Origin: Micropterus salmoides
Lineage: Eukaryota > Chordata > Actinopteri > Centrarchiformes > Centrarchidae
Length of the DNA: 64,000 nucleotides
Assembly (NCBI RefSeq): GCF_014851395.1
Contig: NW_024041262.1
Location: 12,979,252 to 13,043,251 of the forward strand
Direction: 5' to 3'
The position numbers and the translations under genes were made by a program. Under the pieces are notes generated by a model. That model was given only the letters and a program-made list of their open reading frames with translations, had not been told where the DNA came from and ran no database searches. This document shows, one piece after another, positions 35,791-48,500 of this stretch (position 1 is its first letter; every line of letters begins with the position of its first letter).

Positions 35791-35869
35791 TTGCATCTTA
35801 ACCAGTGCAATCTGACTCTCAACAAAACATTTAGCCCACCAATAATATAATACATAATACGACAACTCT

Positions 35870-36180
35870 CACAGGGGCCAATTTTTGGCAGACACTTTTA
35901 TCCAGACAGCCTTACAATTGAGGAACAACATACAAGCATCAATACAGTGACAACAGATAGGCTACTAGTAAGAGCAGCAATAAATTCTAGTAAGAGCTAT
36001 TAGTGAGTATGGCATCAATAGGGGTAAATACTTAAGGGAAGAAGTAAGAGTTAACAAATAATGCAATCATAACAAGAGAATTGTAAGGAGACAGAAGAAG
36101 AAGAGCAGAGGAAGTGCAAGTTAGAGGTTAGGGGTTAGAGGTATTATAAGAGGAAGTGTTCTCGGAGGAGATGAGTTTTC
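35870..36180. repeat. Dispersed fish repeat
   Basis: It starts at TTTGGCAGACACTTTTATCC and ends near GGAGGAGATGAGTTTTCTAC, two words typical of the two ends of an abundant fish interspersed repeat. The interior is A/G-rich and noncoding. Confidence 0.5.
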
Positions 36181-36439
36181 TACTTCTACTTGAGTGACAC
36201 TTTGAATGCTGGACTTTTACCTCTAGTTGAGTATTTACATTGTGGTATTAGTCTACTACTTTTACTCATGTAATAATCCATCAATCAATCATCAGTCTTC
36301 CACAACTGTTTTTACTTTGATTCCCCCTCACTGAATATCCCAATTTGACATACTGACTGCTCACTAGTAACAGATGGACAGCTTTATGTCAAATTGTATA
36401 TTCCTAGCTGTTTGTTTACCGTAGCTGTTAATATCCATC

Positions 36440-36482
36440 AATCCATCTATCGTCAACCGCTTATCCTGCGTACAGGGTCGCG
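36440..36482 (-). mobile_element. LINE-type 3' tail
   Basis: On the minus strand it reads TACGCAGGATAAGCGGTTGA then CGATAGATGGATTGATGG, the same tail seen on the plus strand at 4803-4860. Confidence 0.5.
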
Positions 36483-36539
36483 GGATAGCTGTTAATATAG
36501 CTAACCTAATTGTTTATTTTAACTTAGCGTGTTGCTGTT

Positions 36540-37170
36540 TTGGCGAACCTCTTCGGCCACACGAAGGCAGCGGTGCAGCTCGTGTGCCTGCTTTCTAAAG
36601 CGTCGAAGAAGAGCGCTTCCGCTTTCCTTTCGGCTCCCGCCCCGCGCCGCCATCATGAAGTCCTGAACAAAAACGGATGAGAGTCGAGCAAAAATGGGGA
36701 TAACACGAACTGGAGATTAAATCCGCCGACAACACTAACGTAATGACAGCACAACGTGGAGCACGGAGCGGACCCGTGGAAATTAATGACTCCGTTTCCC
36801 ATTGAAAACGTCCTGGGTAGCTCCTGGCGTTACGTTATATAGTTAGCAGTGTTGCTAACAGCAGCTAGAGCTAGCCTCTGATTTTCTTTGGAAGACAGCT
36901 CTGCTACTAGCTGGCAGGCGTCAGTCAGCTAGCTGTCACTTTAATTGACTGGCACTGTCCCCATGTCAAGTCGTGCAGACGTGCTAGCTGTCCAATTGAC
37001 TGGGAGCATCAGGATGGAGAGGGGTTTGGGTAAAAGCATCGGCAGACAGAATGTGGTTTGTTCGTGTTGAATAGACACCAGTGCCGAGGAAAGGGGAGTG
37101 AGACCAATATTTTCCAGCCAGGCCGGTTAGCTAGCTCCAGAGCTAGCTACAGTGGATCCCAAAAGCCACG
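36540..37170 (+). promoter_or_regulatory. taok2: taok2 promoter region and noncoding exon 1
   Basis: GC/CpG content rises sharply near 36550-36800 (for example CGGCTCCCGCCCCGCGCCGC), unlike the AT-rich flanks, as expected of a CpG-island promoter. A strong donor (CACG followed by GTAAGACA) at 37170/37171 would close a noncoding exon 1 that joins the coding exon beginning at 39542. The transcription start is not defined. Confidence 0.55.
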
Positions 37171-39541
37171 GTAAGACATGTTATAAATCATTCAGCATGC
37201 TAAAGCAGCTGAATGCACCTCTCTCTCCTGTTTGCACGGAAAGGAGCAGCTAGCATCATTAACCACCTAATTTTCAGACCCTGGACACGTTGACATTGAC
37301 AGGCAAGCTTGTTGTTGGCCTGCAGCCTGAACACACAGCCATCCTGGAGTTGTTGTTGTGTGCTGTTGAATACATGTCGTACATCTTTGGTGAGCAAGAG
37401 CAAAGATAGCCTAATTGACCAGTGAAGTGCAAAAGCCATCTAGCTTGCTCAGCTGAGATGCACACGCCGTGCAGAATACTGACAGCAAGCAACTGTCTAG
37501 ATAATTACTTCACTGTCTCAGCAGCCAAGGACAATATGTGTTTTGTTTTCCAAAATGTGCCCAGGGTGCTCCAAGGTTGTTAAATTGCATGTAGGTTTGA
37601 GAGATACTCTTAATTGAAACCAAATAATTGAAGCATTTGTTGCCTTTTCTGTAATGAGTATGACATTGGATGGGTTCTTAAAAAAGAAGAGGCTAGATTC
37701 AGAGCTTTCTATAGACTTCATTGCAAGATTTAAGGAACTTCTCATTTTCAAAGGGAACAGTATGCTTCCTCTTTAACACTCGCGAAATGGCCATGAAAGA
37801 AATGTTTTGTCAGATGCATGTTCATTTTGAAGTGTTTGGGAATCCTGACATGAAGTCCTAGTTGTGTTACTGACCACTTAAAGAATATGGAGCATGTGTT
37901 ACATTTCCACATTAACCTTTAACCACATCCTAATATCTCATGATGTACCCAGTGCCAGGCCATTAACTTGCCAGACAGTTTATCACACAATGATCAGTTG
38001 CTGTCTGCACATACAGCTACACCTTTAAGCATAAAATATGTACAATTTTATCTATTATATTCTGACTCTGTGTCACAAACACTGAACCAGTGTAACGTGT
38101 ATTTATTTTCTGCAGCTGTAGCCTTAAAAATAATATGAAGTTGAGTTTACATAGTCTGTGACTCTAAGTAAAATTATGTAGTTTCATGTAACCCTTCTGT
38201 AGGAGCACTGCACACATCTAGTATGGTTATCCCATTGCAGTAATTTATCAATCCCTAATCATTTTGATCATGTAATTCATTAGGAATTTTAATGCAAATT
38301 GCCAACAACTTTGAAAACAAATTAGTGTAAATAAGCTATTTTGAATGTTTTCTGCTAAGCTGACAGACACCCATATATGACAAATCTCTAGTGTCTTAGG
38401 GAATGTAGTGACACTATAGGACATACTAAACTGATCAACTCAGTGATCAGTTTCAGCCTCTAATCTGGGTTTTCCAATAGCCACATATTTTTCCTATCCT
38501 ATTGTGAGCATGGCTATATTTCCATAATTGGTCAGGAAACCTCTGATGACCTTTTAAGACAGATCTCAATCTCAGAGTAGTTACAGGTTCTGGTGCTTTA
38601 AAAGCTCAGGTAAAACTTGTGGTCATGTTGCTCCTACAAAGCAGGCAAATCATGGGCCTAGCTAATCTAGCTGGCAATTTACTTTCACAGTGTCTTGTAA
38701 AATTTGGCCTGCTGCTTTTCAGAGAGATGTCTTTCTGTACTAGAGAGCTATACTGAGACATTGGCCAAGTTGATACTGTAAAATGAAATCCAGTATCGTC
38801 GGGCTATATTCTGTACTGTAAATCCATTTGGTGCTGGATTCTCCTCATGACCATGATCTCAATATAAAATATAACGCTCTTTGTGTGGATTTATGAATCC
38901 CGAGTGGAGAAGATTAAAGAAAACATTATAAAAAATAATTGCTGGTGGTAAGAAATGTTGCGTCTGCCATTTTGAGATATTTTGGGTTATGTGGTGCATT
39001 AACAGGTAGTCATTTCTTCCTGATTTTCAGTTGGATCTAGAGAAGCTAAAAGTTTCATAATACCATATCTGGTGACATTATGGTAATTCACTACTTTTAA
39101 ATATTTTATGCAATATGTATGCAGTGTAAAAATACAGCCATGTTAGGTTTTGCCAATATTTTTCTGCCTTATATTCTGGTAGATAGACAGATGGGTGGAT
39201 GGTCATTCCAAGCTGATGCACACTATCAACACACATGCAGACAGGTTTTGTAATCTTAGACAGTTTAAATGCTGATCTAGAGCAAGATACACTTTTTACA
39301 CGTGTACCAAAGTGACTCGAGCCTGTAGAATGGAAAAGCAAATTCTTAAATGAATTTAATTTAACAAAGGCGAAACAGACATGTACAATACCTAAATATA
39401 AACATAGATGCAATTAATAATCTAAAATGCCCAGAGAAGTCACTGACAGTATTTCCTCAGCGGTTCATGTTTCCAACACAAATGTTGGCAATCCTTCCAA
39501 ATAACAGACGCTTACCCAGTGTGTCTCTTCCACGCTCACCA
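37171..39541 (+). other. taok2: taok2 intron 1
   Basis: About 2.4 kb of AT-rich sequence without a supportable exon. It ends in a pyrimidine tract and CACCAG acceptor at 39541. Confidence 0.5.
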
Positions 39542-39551
39542 GGCGCTGGCC

Positions 39552-42500
39552 ATGCCGTCGAGTGTGCGGGCCGGGAGCCTGAAGGACCCGGAGGTGGCTG
39601 AGCTGTTCTTCAGGGAGGATCCCGAGAAGCTCTTCACAGACCTGAGGGAGATCGGCCATGGCAGCTTCGGAGCGGTCTACTTTGTAAGTTACTTTACTTG
39701 GTGTTTGGATCTGTGAAAGTAATGGGACATTGGCGCAGCAGTGGCAGAGCCCTTAATTATACATTTTTTGTCAATACACCGGTCTAAATAGTTTTTGTCT
39801 CTGTCCACTGGTCTAATGATATCGATTTAATAAATAACTAAAGTTAAAATTTGAGCTGTATTAATTAGAATAATATTTAACTTCAATATTCATTTGATAT
39901 ATTAAAAACACTTGCTAGTAATTATTTCTCAGTTAGGTTACTTATAATACTTTGCTGATACAAATATATGTGTAAAATATAAAATATCTGTTCTTGAATT
40001 CTGGTGTGTAAAGGTTGTTTTTTTTTTAGTCACATACACTCACACAGCGAGTGTTTGAATGTGGTCTGCTGTGAGATAAAGGAAAGATTTTCTTTGACTC
40101 TCACTTGTTAGAGATGTAAGAATTTTGTAGTATTGATTTCCTTGAGGGATGCTGTGGGTCAGAGATGGTGTCTGTCAGACAGGAGGGAAGGTGGTGATGA
40201 CGGTAATGTCAGTAAGAGAAGAAAAAGGTAAAAGCATGGTGCGAGTCAAGGACAAAGGACAGCTCGCAAGTGGTGGATGAAAAGGCCTGTTTAATGAAGG
40301 GTGAAAAGGAGCTAGTCATGGATGAAGGGATCGACGGGAGAGGGCAGAAGAGAAGAAGGAGGCTCAGCAGAAATACTTGTTTTATGTAATAGGGATTTCT
40401 TTGTTGGCTGTTGTGTAAAAAAGACTAAGAAGTAATTTATCGTTTGTTTATCCCGAACCTTAACACATTAGGCCCATGACATCCGCACCAATGAGGTGGT
40501 GGCCATCAAGAAGATGTCCTATAGTGGCAAACAGGCCAATGAGGTAAGACCTGGAAACTCTTTAATCCTTCATCTATCGCAGACGAGATATCAGGTTATC
40601 AGTCGGCTGTGCCCATCATTGAGTGTCTTGGTTTATTTTCCAGAAATGGCAGGATATAGTGAAGGAAGTGAAGTTTCTCCAGAAGCTGCGCCACCCCAAC
40701 ACTGTTGAGTACCGTGGCTGCTACCTGAGAGAGCACACAGCATGGGTGAGTGTGTGCACTTAGGGTGTTTTTAGACCTGGTTCAAATTACAAATGTTATT
40801 ATTGTGTGCTAAAATGTTTTAATGTGGACTAGATCCAAATCAATGACCGTAAAGTTAACGTGCGGTACAAATCCACAGCAGTTCTGTAAGCAGCACCATG
40901 TAAAGCACACAAAACAAAGATGAAAATGTCATAATTCTGCAGCCCCTTTTAAACAGCTACATGTCAGTGTAGACTTTCATCCAGTATGCTTTTTCAGTGC
41001 AAACATTCGCACCGCTAATAGACCTTTTCGTCCGAAAAGTTCAGGTATTCCTGTTTGCACTTCCACTGCATTTGAAGAATCGTGACGTTTAGGCAGCAGA
41101 TGATGGGTTAAAAAACGATGGCGGCATTTGAAGCACAATTTTTACATATGAGGAAACATAGTCATTATGATGATCTTTGTATTTATTGTTTAATGTCTCA
41201 GATGTTTGAGTAAAAAAGGAAACTGAATACTCAAGAACGTCTGTCTCCACAGTAATAGGTTATTTTATAAAACAAGAAATGTAGACCCCTCGTACTAATA
41301 CTGATACAGGTGGAACCCAGTACTTACTTATTTATCTCTGAAGTGCTAACCAAGTTGCTGACAGTCAGCCCTGCAAACTCGGCCTTGAAATTTCCTGAAC
41401 AAACAGAACCTGAAACTATCGTACTGGAACCAAATTTGGACCCTGGTTCCTCCGGCAGAAACGGGGCTTTTGTTCCACAGTTCCTGAAAGTTCTTGGCCC
41501 CCTGAAACGGTTGCTGCTGTGGAAACACCCTAAAAGATAAAACAATTGCAATTATCTGCTGTACTAATTGTTTGTAAGAGGATTACAGGAGTACAGTGTT
41601 GTATTCTTACTGTACATAATGACAGACAGCGCTAATGTGACACATTTGTTAGCCACGTTAATCACTTTCATCTGAAGCAGACTTTAGGAGACGCTCGACT
41701 TTAATAACATTACTGAACTCTCAAGTGTGGAAAAAGTCCTTAATGTCAAGTGTTCTCCTGGGTTAGTCTTCATAAAATAGCATGCAGTTTAACTCTCTCC
41801 GTGTCCCTCTCCTAGCTGGTGATGGAGTACTGCTTGGGCTCAGCTTCTGACCTCTTAGAAGGTAAGTAGAAAAGAAACAAATGAGTAATTAAACGCTAAC
41901 GAGTTAATGTTTGTTCACGTCAACAATGCCTGATATCCCCTAATATTGCTCTTCTCCCAGTCCACAAGAAACCCCTCCAGGAAGTGGAAATAGCTGCCAT
42001 AACCCATGGTGCATTGCAGGGATTGGTGTATCTTCACTCTCACAACATGATTCACAGGTAACCCCTGTTCCTTTTCTCACTCTCTGCATCTATTCTGCTC
42101 TCCTCGCCCACACTTCTGACAAGAGACGAAACAAATACAGGGGAGAAAGCACAAACTGCGCAGCCTAAGATAAGCTTATGCAACGGTGTATGTGCTCACA
42201 CACTATGCAACAACACGATCTTGTACTTCTCTCCGGGCTCTAATAATAAATTTTCTCTCTCACACGTCTATGTGTGTTTTGTCTTCCTCACAATTTCCCT
42301 GACCAGTCATTTTCTCTTATCTGATCATTTCTCTCTCTCTCAGGGACGTGAAGGCAGGAAACATCTTGCTTACAGAGCCGGGCCAGGTCAAACTGGGAGA
42401 CTTCGGCTCTGCCTCCATCGTCGCCCCAGCCAACTCCTTCGTGGGAACACCTTACTGGTGAGATGTCAGACTGTGTCAACAGTGACCTCCTCACCATAGA

Positions 42501-45500
42501 TGATGGTTTGAGAACAGTTACTTCTCGGGGAATTCATAAGAATTACACCAAATTATGATCCAGACAAGCTCTCACCTTGCTCTTTGCCAAACAGGCTTTT
42601 ACTAAAACAAAACGTTCCCGGCTTATAAAAAATTTTATTCTTAAGCTCCACCATGTATGTCCATGTAATTTAATATACTTGAAAGCCACTTTTAAAGTTG
42701 TAATCCTTAAGAGTCCGGACCTGGTTGATTTATAGACAGTTCTAGTAAGTGTGGTAACTAGGCTTGGGAAGGTATCAAGCTCAGTACACCTCCTCTACTC
42801 TTTCTATTAAACTGACACGGTGATGCTGTATTAGAATTAGAAGGGAAAAAAACATAATGTGATCAAACATGGGGTTTGATATCATAAATCTTACTCTTAA
42901 TTATAACATGTAAAAGTAAAATGAAAACAAAGTTTGATGAATGTATGCACAAATGTTTTATTTTCTCATATTTTGATATTCAAATCTCATTACTTTTACT
43001 TTAGAGAGAATACTACTTCTTTAGTTATTACCTTTTCCCCCACTCACACAAATAAACACTTTTCTCCTATTACCCATGAATGTAACTAGTCGTGCAGGTA
43101 GCTTCAATTTTATTTGCAATTCAACAATATAGATATTGGGGGATGACAGTGAGCCCTGAGGTGGTGTTCTGTGTTGGTCCAGGATCAAAGAGAAAAGAGC
43201 TGGAAGTTGCTGAGCTGCTTTGTTGTGTCCCCAATGCAGGATGGCCCCTGAGGTGATCCTGGCCATGGACGAGGGTCAGTACGACGGGAAGGTGGATGTA
43301 TGGTCACTTGGCATTACCTGCATAGAGCTGGGTAAGAGATGGCCGTAAAATGTTCTGCAAGAGTGTTTTTCTTTTTGTGTGTGTGTTCACAAAGCTGAAA
43401 GCATCCAACCTTTTTCTTTGCTTTCTCCTCTCTTCTTTTTTTTTATTTTATTGTGTTCTTGCTCTTTTTCTGCCACTCTCTGTCACGCTATGTCGTGCAT
43501 TGTCACTCTCTAGCGGAAAGGAAGCCTCCTCTGTTCAACATGAATGCTATGAGTGCCTTATACCACATCGCCCAGAATGAGAGCCCTGTGTTGCAGTCTA
43601 ATCACTGGTGAGAGTCGGTGAAACTTCCTAACCAGTCTATGTCCTTTTAGGCATAAGACTTTTGTTGCACCATGAGTTTGATTTTATGTTGCTTGAAATT
43701 ATGTTATAAATGTTGCTTTTATAAAAGAGCTTCTAATGTTATTTCAACATCATGTTTTTCAAAGGATTTATTAAATTTATGGTTTTACACACCATTAACA
43801 GGAAGTTTACAAGGTGTGTCAGATTAATTTGACTGATAAAACCATTGCTGACAAAGGGCTGTTAAAAATGTTGAAATTAGATTAATTTGGCACCGTCTGG
43901 TGAGAAGAGGTCAGAATTTGCATCTTCAGTCTGTTGCAGATAGTTTACATTAAACAATATACAAACTTTCCTGACTTGCTTGCAGATCAGTTAATCTAGA
44001 AGCACATGGCGAATAGTAACAACGTTGATTTTATCACTTCCTGTGTGACGTTACTGTTTTGCCACAGGATTCTGTCAGAATGGGCCAATTTTAAAGATTC
44101 TTAAAGGATAATTTCGATATTTTTTTATTTTCTCTTATTTTGGTGTCAAAGTGACTTTTAGGTACAAAAAGTTTTCAAATCCGTGCAGGGTTTGGCCTGG
44201 CAGCTGACAAGTGGCGGCTTCTTTTTGCCACCGACAGGCTCAGACTGCCATACGAGTTGTCTGACAACATCATGGAAAGGATCCCTATGAATTTCTCCTG
44301 ATGTCACCCTTTGTTTTTAACAAGAAACAGAAGTCTCGCTCTGAAATCTTCTGAGAGTAGAGTTTTTGCAGTGAACTTTATTTCCTAACCTTACTCTGGG
44401 GATGAACGATTTGGGGGGAAAATCTAATTGCGATTTTTCTGCCAGATATTGGGATTACGATTCGATTTTTTAATTTAATTTAATTTTTATTTTTTTTAAA
44501 GTCAATATTCACTGCCAGTCTGTTTTTGACTGAAGCCGCCAGCAAAGAGCAGATGAACCAGACACACAACGTCATAGAGAATCCAGTCAATTTTCAAAAT
44601 AAAACACCCTGTGCAGACTCCCAATCGTACATCAACAATAAACGCAGGTATATGTAACGTTAGCCCGCAGAGAGCAGAACGGAACGTGCTCACAGAAAGC
44701 TGTTCTCTGTAGTTGAAGCACACAAAAATAAAAAGACAAATTAACAAAACATCAACAATGTAGGGCAGGCTAAGTGCTCCACTGCTGAAACACTTCAGTG
44801 TGAGTTGGCGCCGAACAAAACAGCCGCTGCCTGTGTCTGTTCTCCTGAAGCCATTATCCCACATTTTCCTCCAGTTTTATTTGTTGTTGTAAAATGTACA
44901 CGCCCTGTGCCCGCTCTGATTGGTGAGTAGGACTGTAACTGGAGGAGCATGTCGTGAGCAGATCTGTCACACTAGGACAACAACGAAAAGAATTTGCAAC
45001 TGCATGACTGTTTAAAACGGGTCAGATGCGCTGTTTAATTAACCTACATTTAATCACAGTCTTCACCATTAGCTAATTGCGTTCTTTCAAATCGCAATTT
45101 CGGTTTGAAAACGATTCATTGTTCAGCCCTACGTTCCTCCAACACAACAACTCCCCTCATATAACCATATGAGCCTGTCTGTGGCAGAAAAAGCACTTTT
45201 TGTGGATGTAATTTTGACACAATGCCAAAGGAAAATGTTGCAGGTTCACAGCTTCCGGCTGAAGCCATCTCTACTGCACAGATTCTAAAACTTTTTGTAC
45301 CTGCTAATCATTTTCACACTAAAATATGTGAAAATAGAGCCCAGGTTTAAAAATACTGAAATAATCCTTTAAGTGCAATGCTTTGTGATATCCTGTAAAC
45401 TACAAAAAATGCATATTTTAATATTAAAAACTAATTTAAAATATTAGAAATTAAACCACCTGAATTCATGGATCTCTGCTGCAGTTGGAACGACACTTAC

Positions 45501-48500
45501 AAGCTGCTTTCATGTATCGGAACGTCTTGTGCTTTTATAATAACATTTTTTAAAATGATTTTCAGGTCAGATTATTTCCGCAATTTTGTGGACTCCTGTT
45601 TGCAAAAGATCGCCCAGGACAGACCTACCTCTGATGTGCTGCTCAAGGTACACGGCGTCAAAAGAATTGTTTGATGTTGTATATTAAGGCAGAAACAGAG
45701 GCATATGATTATATCTTTGTTAGAGGTTGTTTTTATGATCAAGCGAGAGGAAATCTGATAAAGTAGTAAAATAAGTAGCTTCAGCTGCAGCCAGCTATTC
45801 ACTATTAAGTAATTACTATTGTAGTCTCTGTATACATGATTGATTGTTACTACTCATGTGTTCGCTGGCATAACAAGCAGGTCAGCTTGGTGCTGTTGGG
45901 GGAAACATTTACGTAGCACTTGAACTTCAAAGGAGAATATCAAAGGAAAAATGGTGAGTGGAGGTGTGAAGTGTGAGCATGGGTGTGAGAAGTTTCAGGA
46001 AGTAGGCAGAGTAGTTTAGTTTATGGGCAACTTTGTACCATCAGTAATGCCCATATTCTTCATAAAAACTGATTGGTCCAATATAGTGTAATTTGGTCAA
46101 TTGAAGACATGCCTAGTGGCTACAGTATATATTGTAAATTGAAATACACTCTTTTTAATGCAACACTGCTGGCTGTTGGCAACATATGTATTTTTTTTAA
46201 CTTGATATGTTCTGCTCTATATAGCCAGCTACTACAGTAATCATTAGTGTCCTGCTGCTGTTTATGTCTCATCATGTTGGCGTCCCCGTCAACTGGAAAA
46301 TCCTTAAAAAACTCTCCAGAATAATACACTCGTTGCTTTGATGTAAATTGCTGGAAGCATGATGGTTAAAAATGTTCCCGTGCTGCGACAAGACTGCACA
46401 AACACCACCCAGATCAGTAACAATGGCATGAAGTTATACAATCACTGAATTCAGTTGTTAGAGGCGCAGTCAACTGGGAATGATCACTTCATGAAAGGAG
46501 ATCCCCTTTCTTCTACGTCAATAATAGATGTTTAACAGAAATGGCCCTTTGCTGTTCTGGTTGATGAGCAGAATCCCAGTTTAAAGGGAAATAATCGGGA
46601 TCAACATGTTAACCATAATCGCCCAGCCTTAAAACTAACACCCCAACCCCAATTGTACAGGCTTCTTGTTAATCCTAATATACCGGGACCTTGATCTCAA
46701 AATCCTATGACTATTAAATTGTTCACCGTGCCTCTGTCCATTTCTATTCCCCCTTTTCTCTTAACCTTTCTGTCCACCCAGCACCATTTCCTATGCAGAG
46801 AGCGTCCCATGACAGTTGTGATGGACTTGATCGCCCGCACCAAGGACGCTGTCCGCGAGCTGGATAACCTTCAGTACCGGAAGATGAAGAAAATCCTCTT
46901 CCATGAGGCACACAACGGTCCCGCACCAGAAGGAGGCGATGAGGAAGAGGTAACACTTGTACAAAGACATTGGGTATCTGCCGGTACTGAGTCCAATCTG
47001 ATACTATATAATATTTGTATACCAGCTGTAGCTACTAAATCTTATAGTACCATATATTTCACGAGCTGTCCAAATACTGGAGGTCCTGATTCAAAATGAT
47101 TTGGTTGATGAAATTATTTATAGGATATGAATAACGGTGTAACTGGAGATTGCATGAAAAAGAAAGCAGCGCTGCAGGCTGAGGTGGAAAAAACGGAGTA
47201 CAACTGTAAGGGAAAACAGCAGGTTTTAGCATCCATCCTGCTTTTGTATTGTACTTAATATATATTGTGAACATGGGGCCCCTTCCTCTCTGTACAAAGG
47301 CTTTTGTTTCCGTCAGCATTTAATTCCAGTTAGTTGTCCCCCTCCCAAAAAGGAAATTCCAAGAATGTGGGAGTGCATTTTGCATTTACTCACTGTTGGT
47401 ATGTGTAATTTTTTACTCCATGTCATCTCAGAAAGGATTTCATAGGATAAGCGCATCAATTCTGATTATTCTAATCAATTCCGGTTCTTATCAAATTTCT
47501 GTGCTGATTCAAACCCCCTCACCACAGATCTTGTCACCGCTCTGTGACATTTATCCACTTCCTCCTTGCTCATCTTCTTTTTATAGTTTTCATACTAGAA
47601 GGGCGTCTCTGGGGACTCGTATCTAAGAATAATATATATTGGAAAGATTTGTTTACCTTATAAACGATGAATGTCAACTCATCTGTGTATTGTACCTGAG
47701 CGTGAGACGTTGCTACTGTATCTGGGGTGTCATTGTAGTTGAAAGACCGCACATTGAACGCGGCGCGTTCTTTCACTGAAATATGGAAAAAGGTAAGAAC
47801 TGATAAGCACAATCGAAATACACGTGTCTTATCAAATCCACCGTTCTTGGATATTTGGTAACGATTACATATTGCAATTGGGGACGATCATCTCTATTTT
47901 CGCATAGTCTAGTCATGGCTACTTGAGATGCGTGCAGCTCCACAATGAATTGGGATTTTACTCATAAAATAGTATGTACAGTAGTATGTTGCAGTCAGCG
48001 TTGATATTGTGGTGTGTCGTGTCGCCAAAAATAAATCAATGACTGGGAAACACCGCGCTGTGGTGCAGATTCTAGAGACTGTTTTTATGTCGTCTTAGTT
48101 CTGATAGCGAGTTAGTTAAAATCGCCTTAATATCGGCGCATGAAAAAACAATCGCTGATCATCCCTTCAATCGTCCATAAGTGATCCAATCGTAAAAACC
48201 CTAATTGGAACAGTTTCTTGATAACCATCCCTTGTCAGTGCACTACTATCACCCTATGAATTAAGGAAACCCTAATTGCAATCCTAAAAGTGATATTTGT
48301 GCCCAGAACCTTTGTGACTAAACGTCCTCTTTTTCCTTTCCACCAGGATGTGGAGCAGTATATGCTGCGCACCGGCACAGTCAACAGCATGGAGAGCTCC
48401 CACTCTCTGCCATCTATGTCAATCAGCGCCAGCTCCCAGAGCAGCTCGGTCAACAGCCTGGCAGACGGCTCTGACGACAGCGGGGAGATGGCCATGATGC

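Larger units (their letters stand above)
31905..36590. other. Head-to-head intergenic gap between cabp5 and taok2
   Basis: It holds a MITE-like fragment (32395-32600), a (GT)n run (34217-34259), a LINE 3' end (35155-35790), another dispersed repeat (35870-36180) and a LINE tail (36440-36482). The block from about 33280 to 33720 looks unique rather than repetitive and lies upstream of cabp5, so it is a candidate place for control sequence, with no specific motif proven. No additional gene was supported. Confidence 0.5.

Noticed and set aside
35171..35791. Overlapping minus-strand frames rich in Cys, Tyr and Leu
   Set aside because: They fall in the 3' end of a truncated LINE; only the first part resembles the reverse-transcriptase C-terminus, and it is broken.
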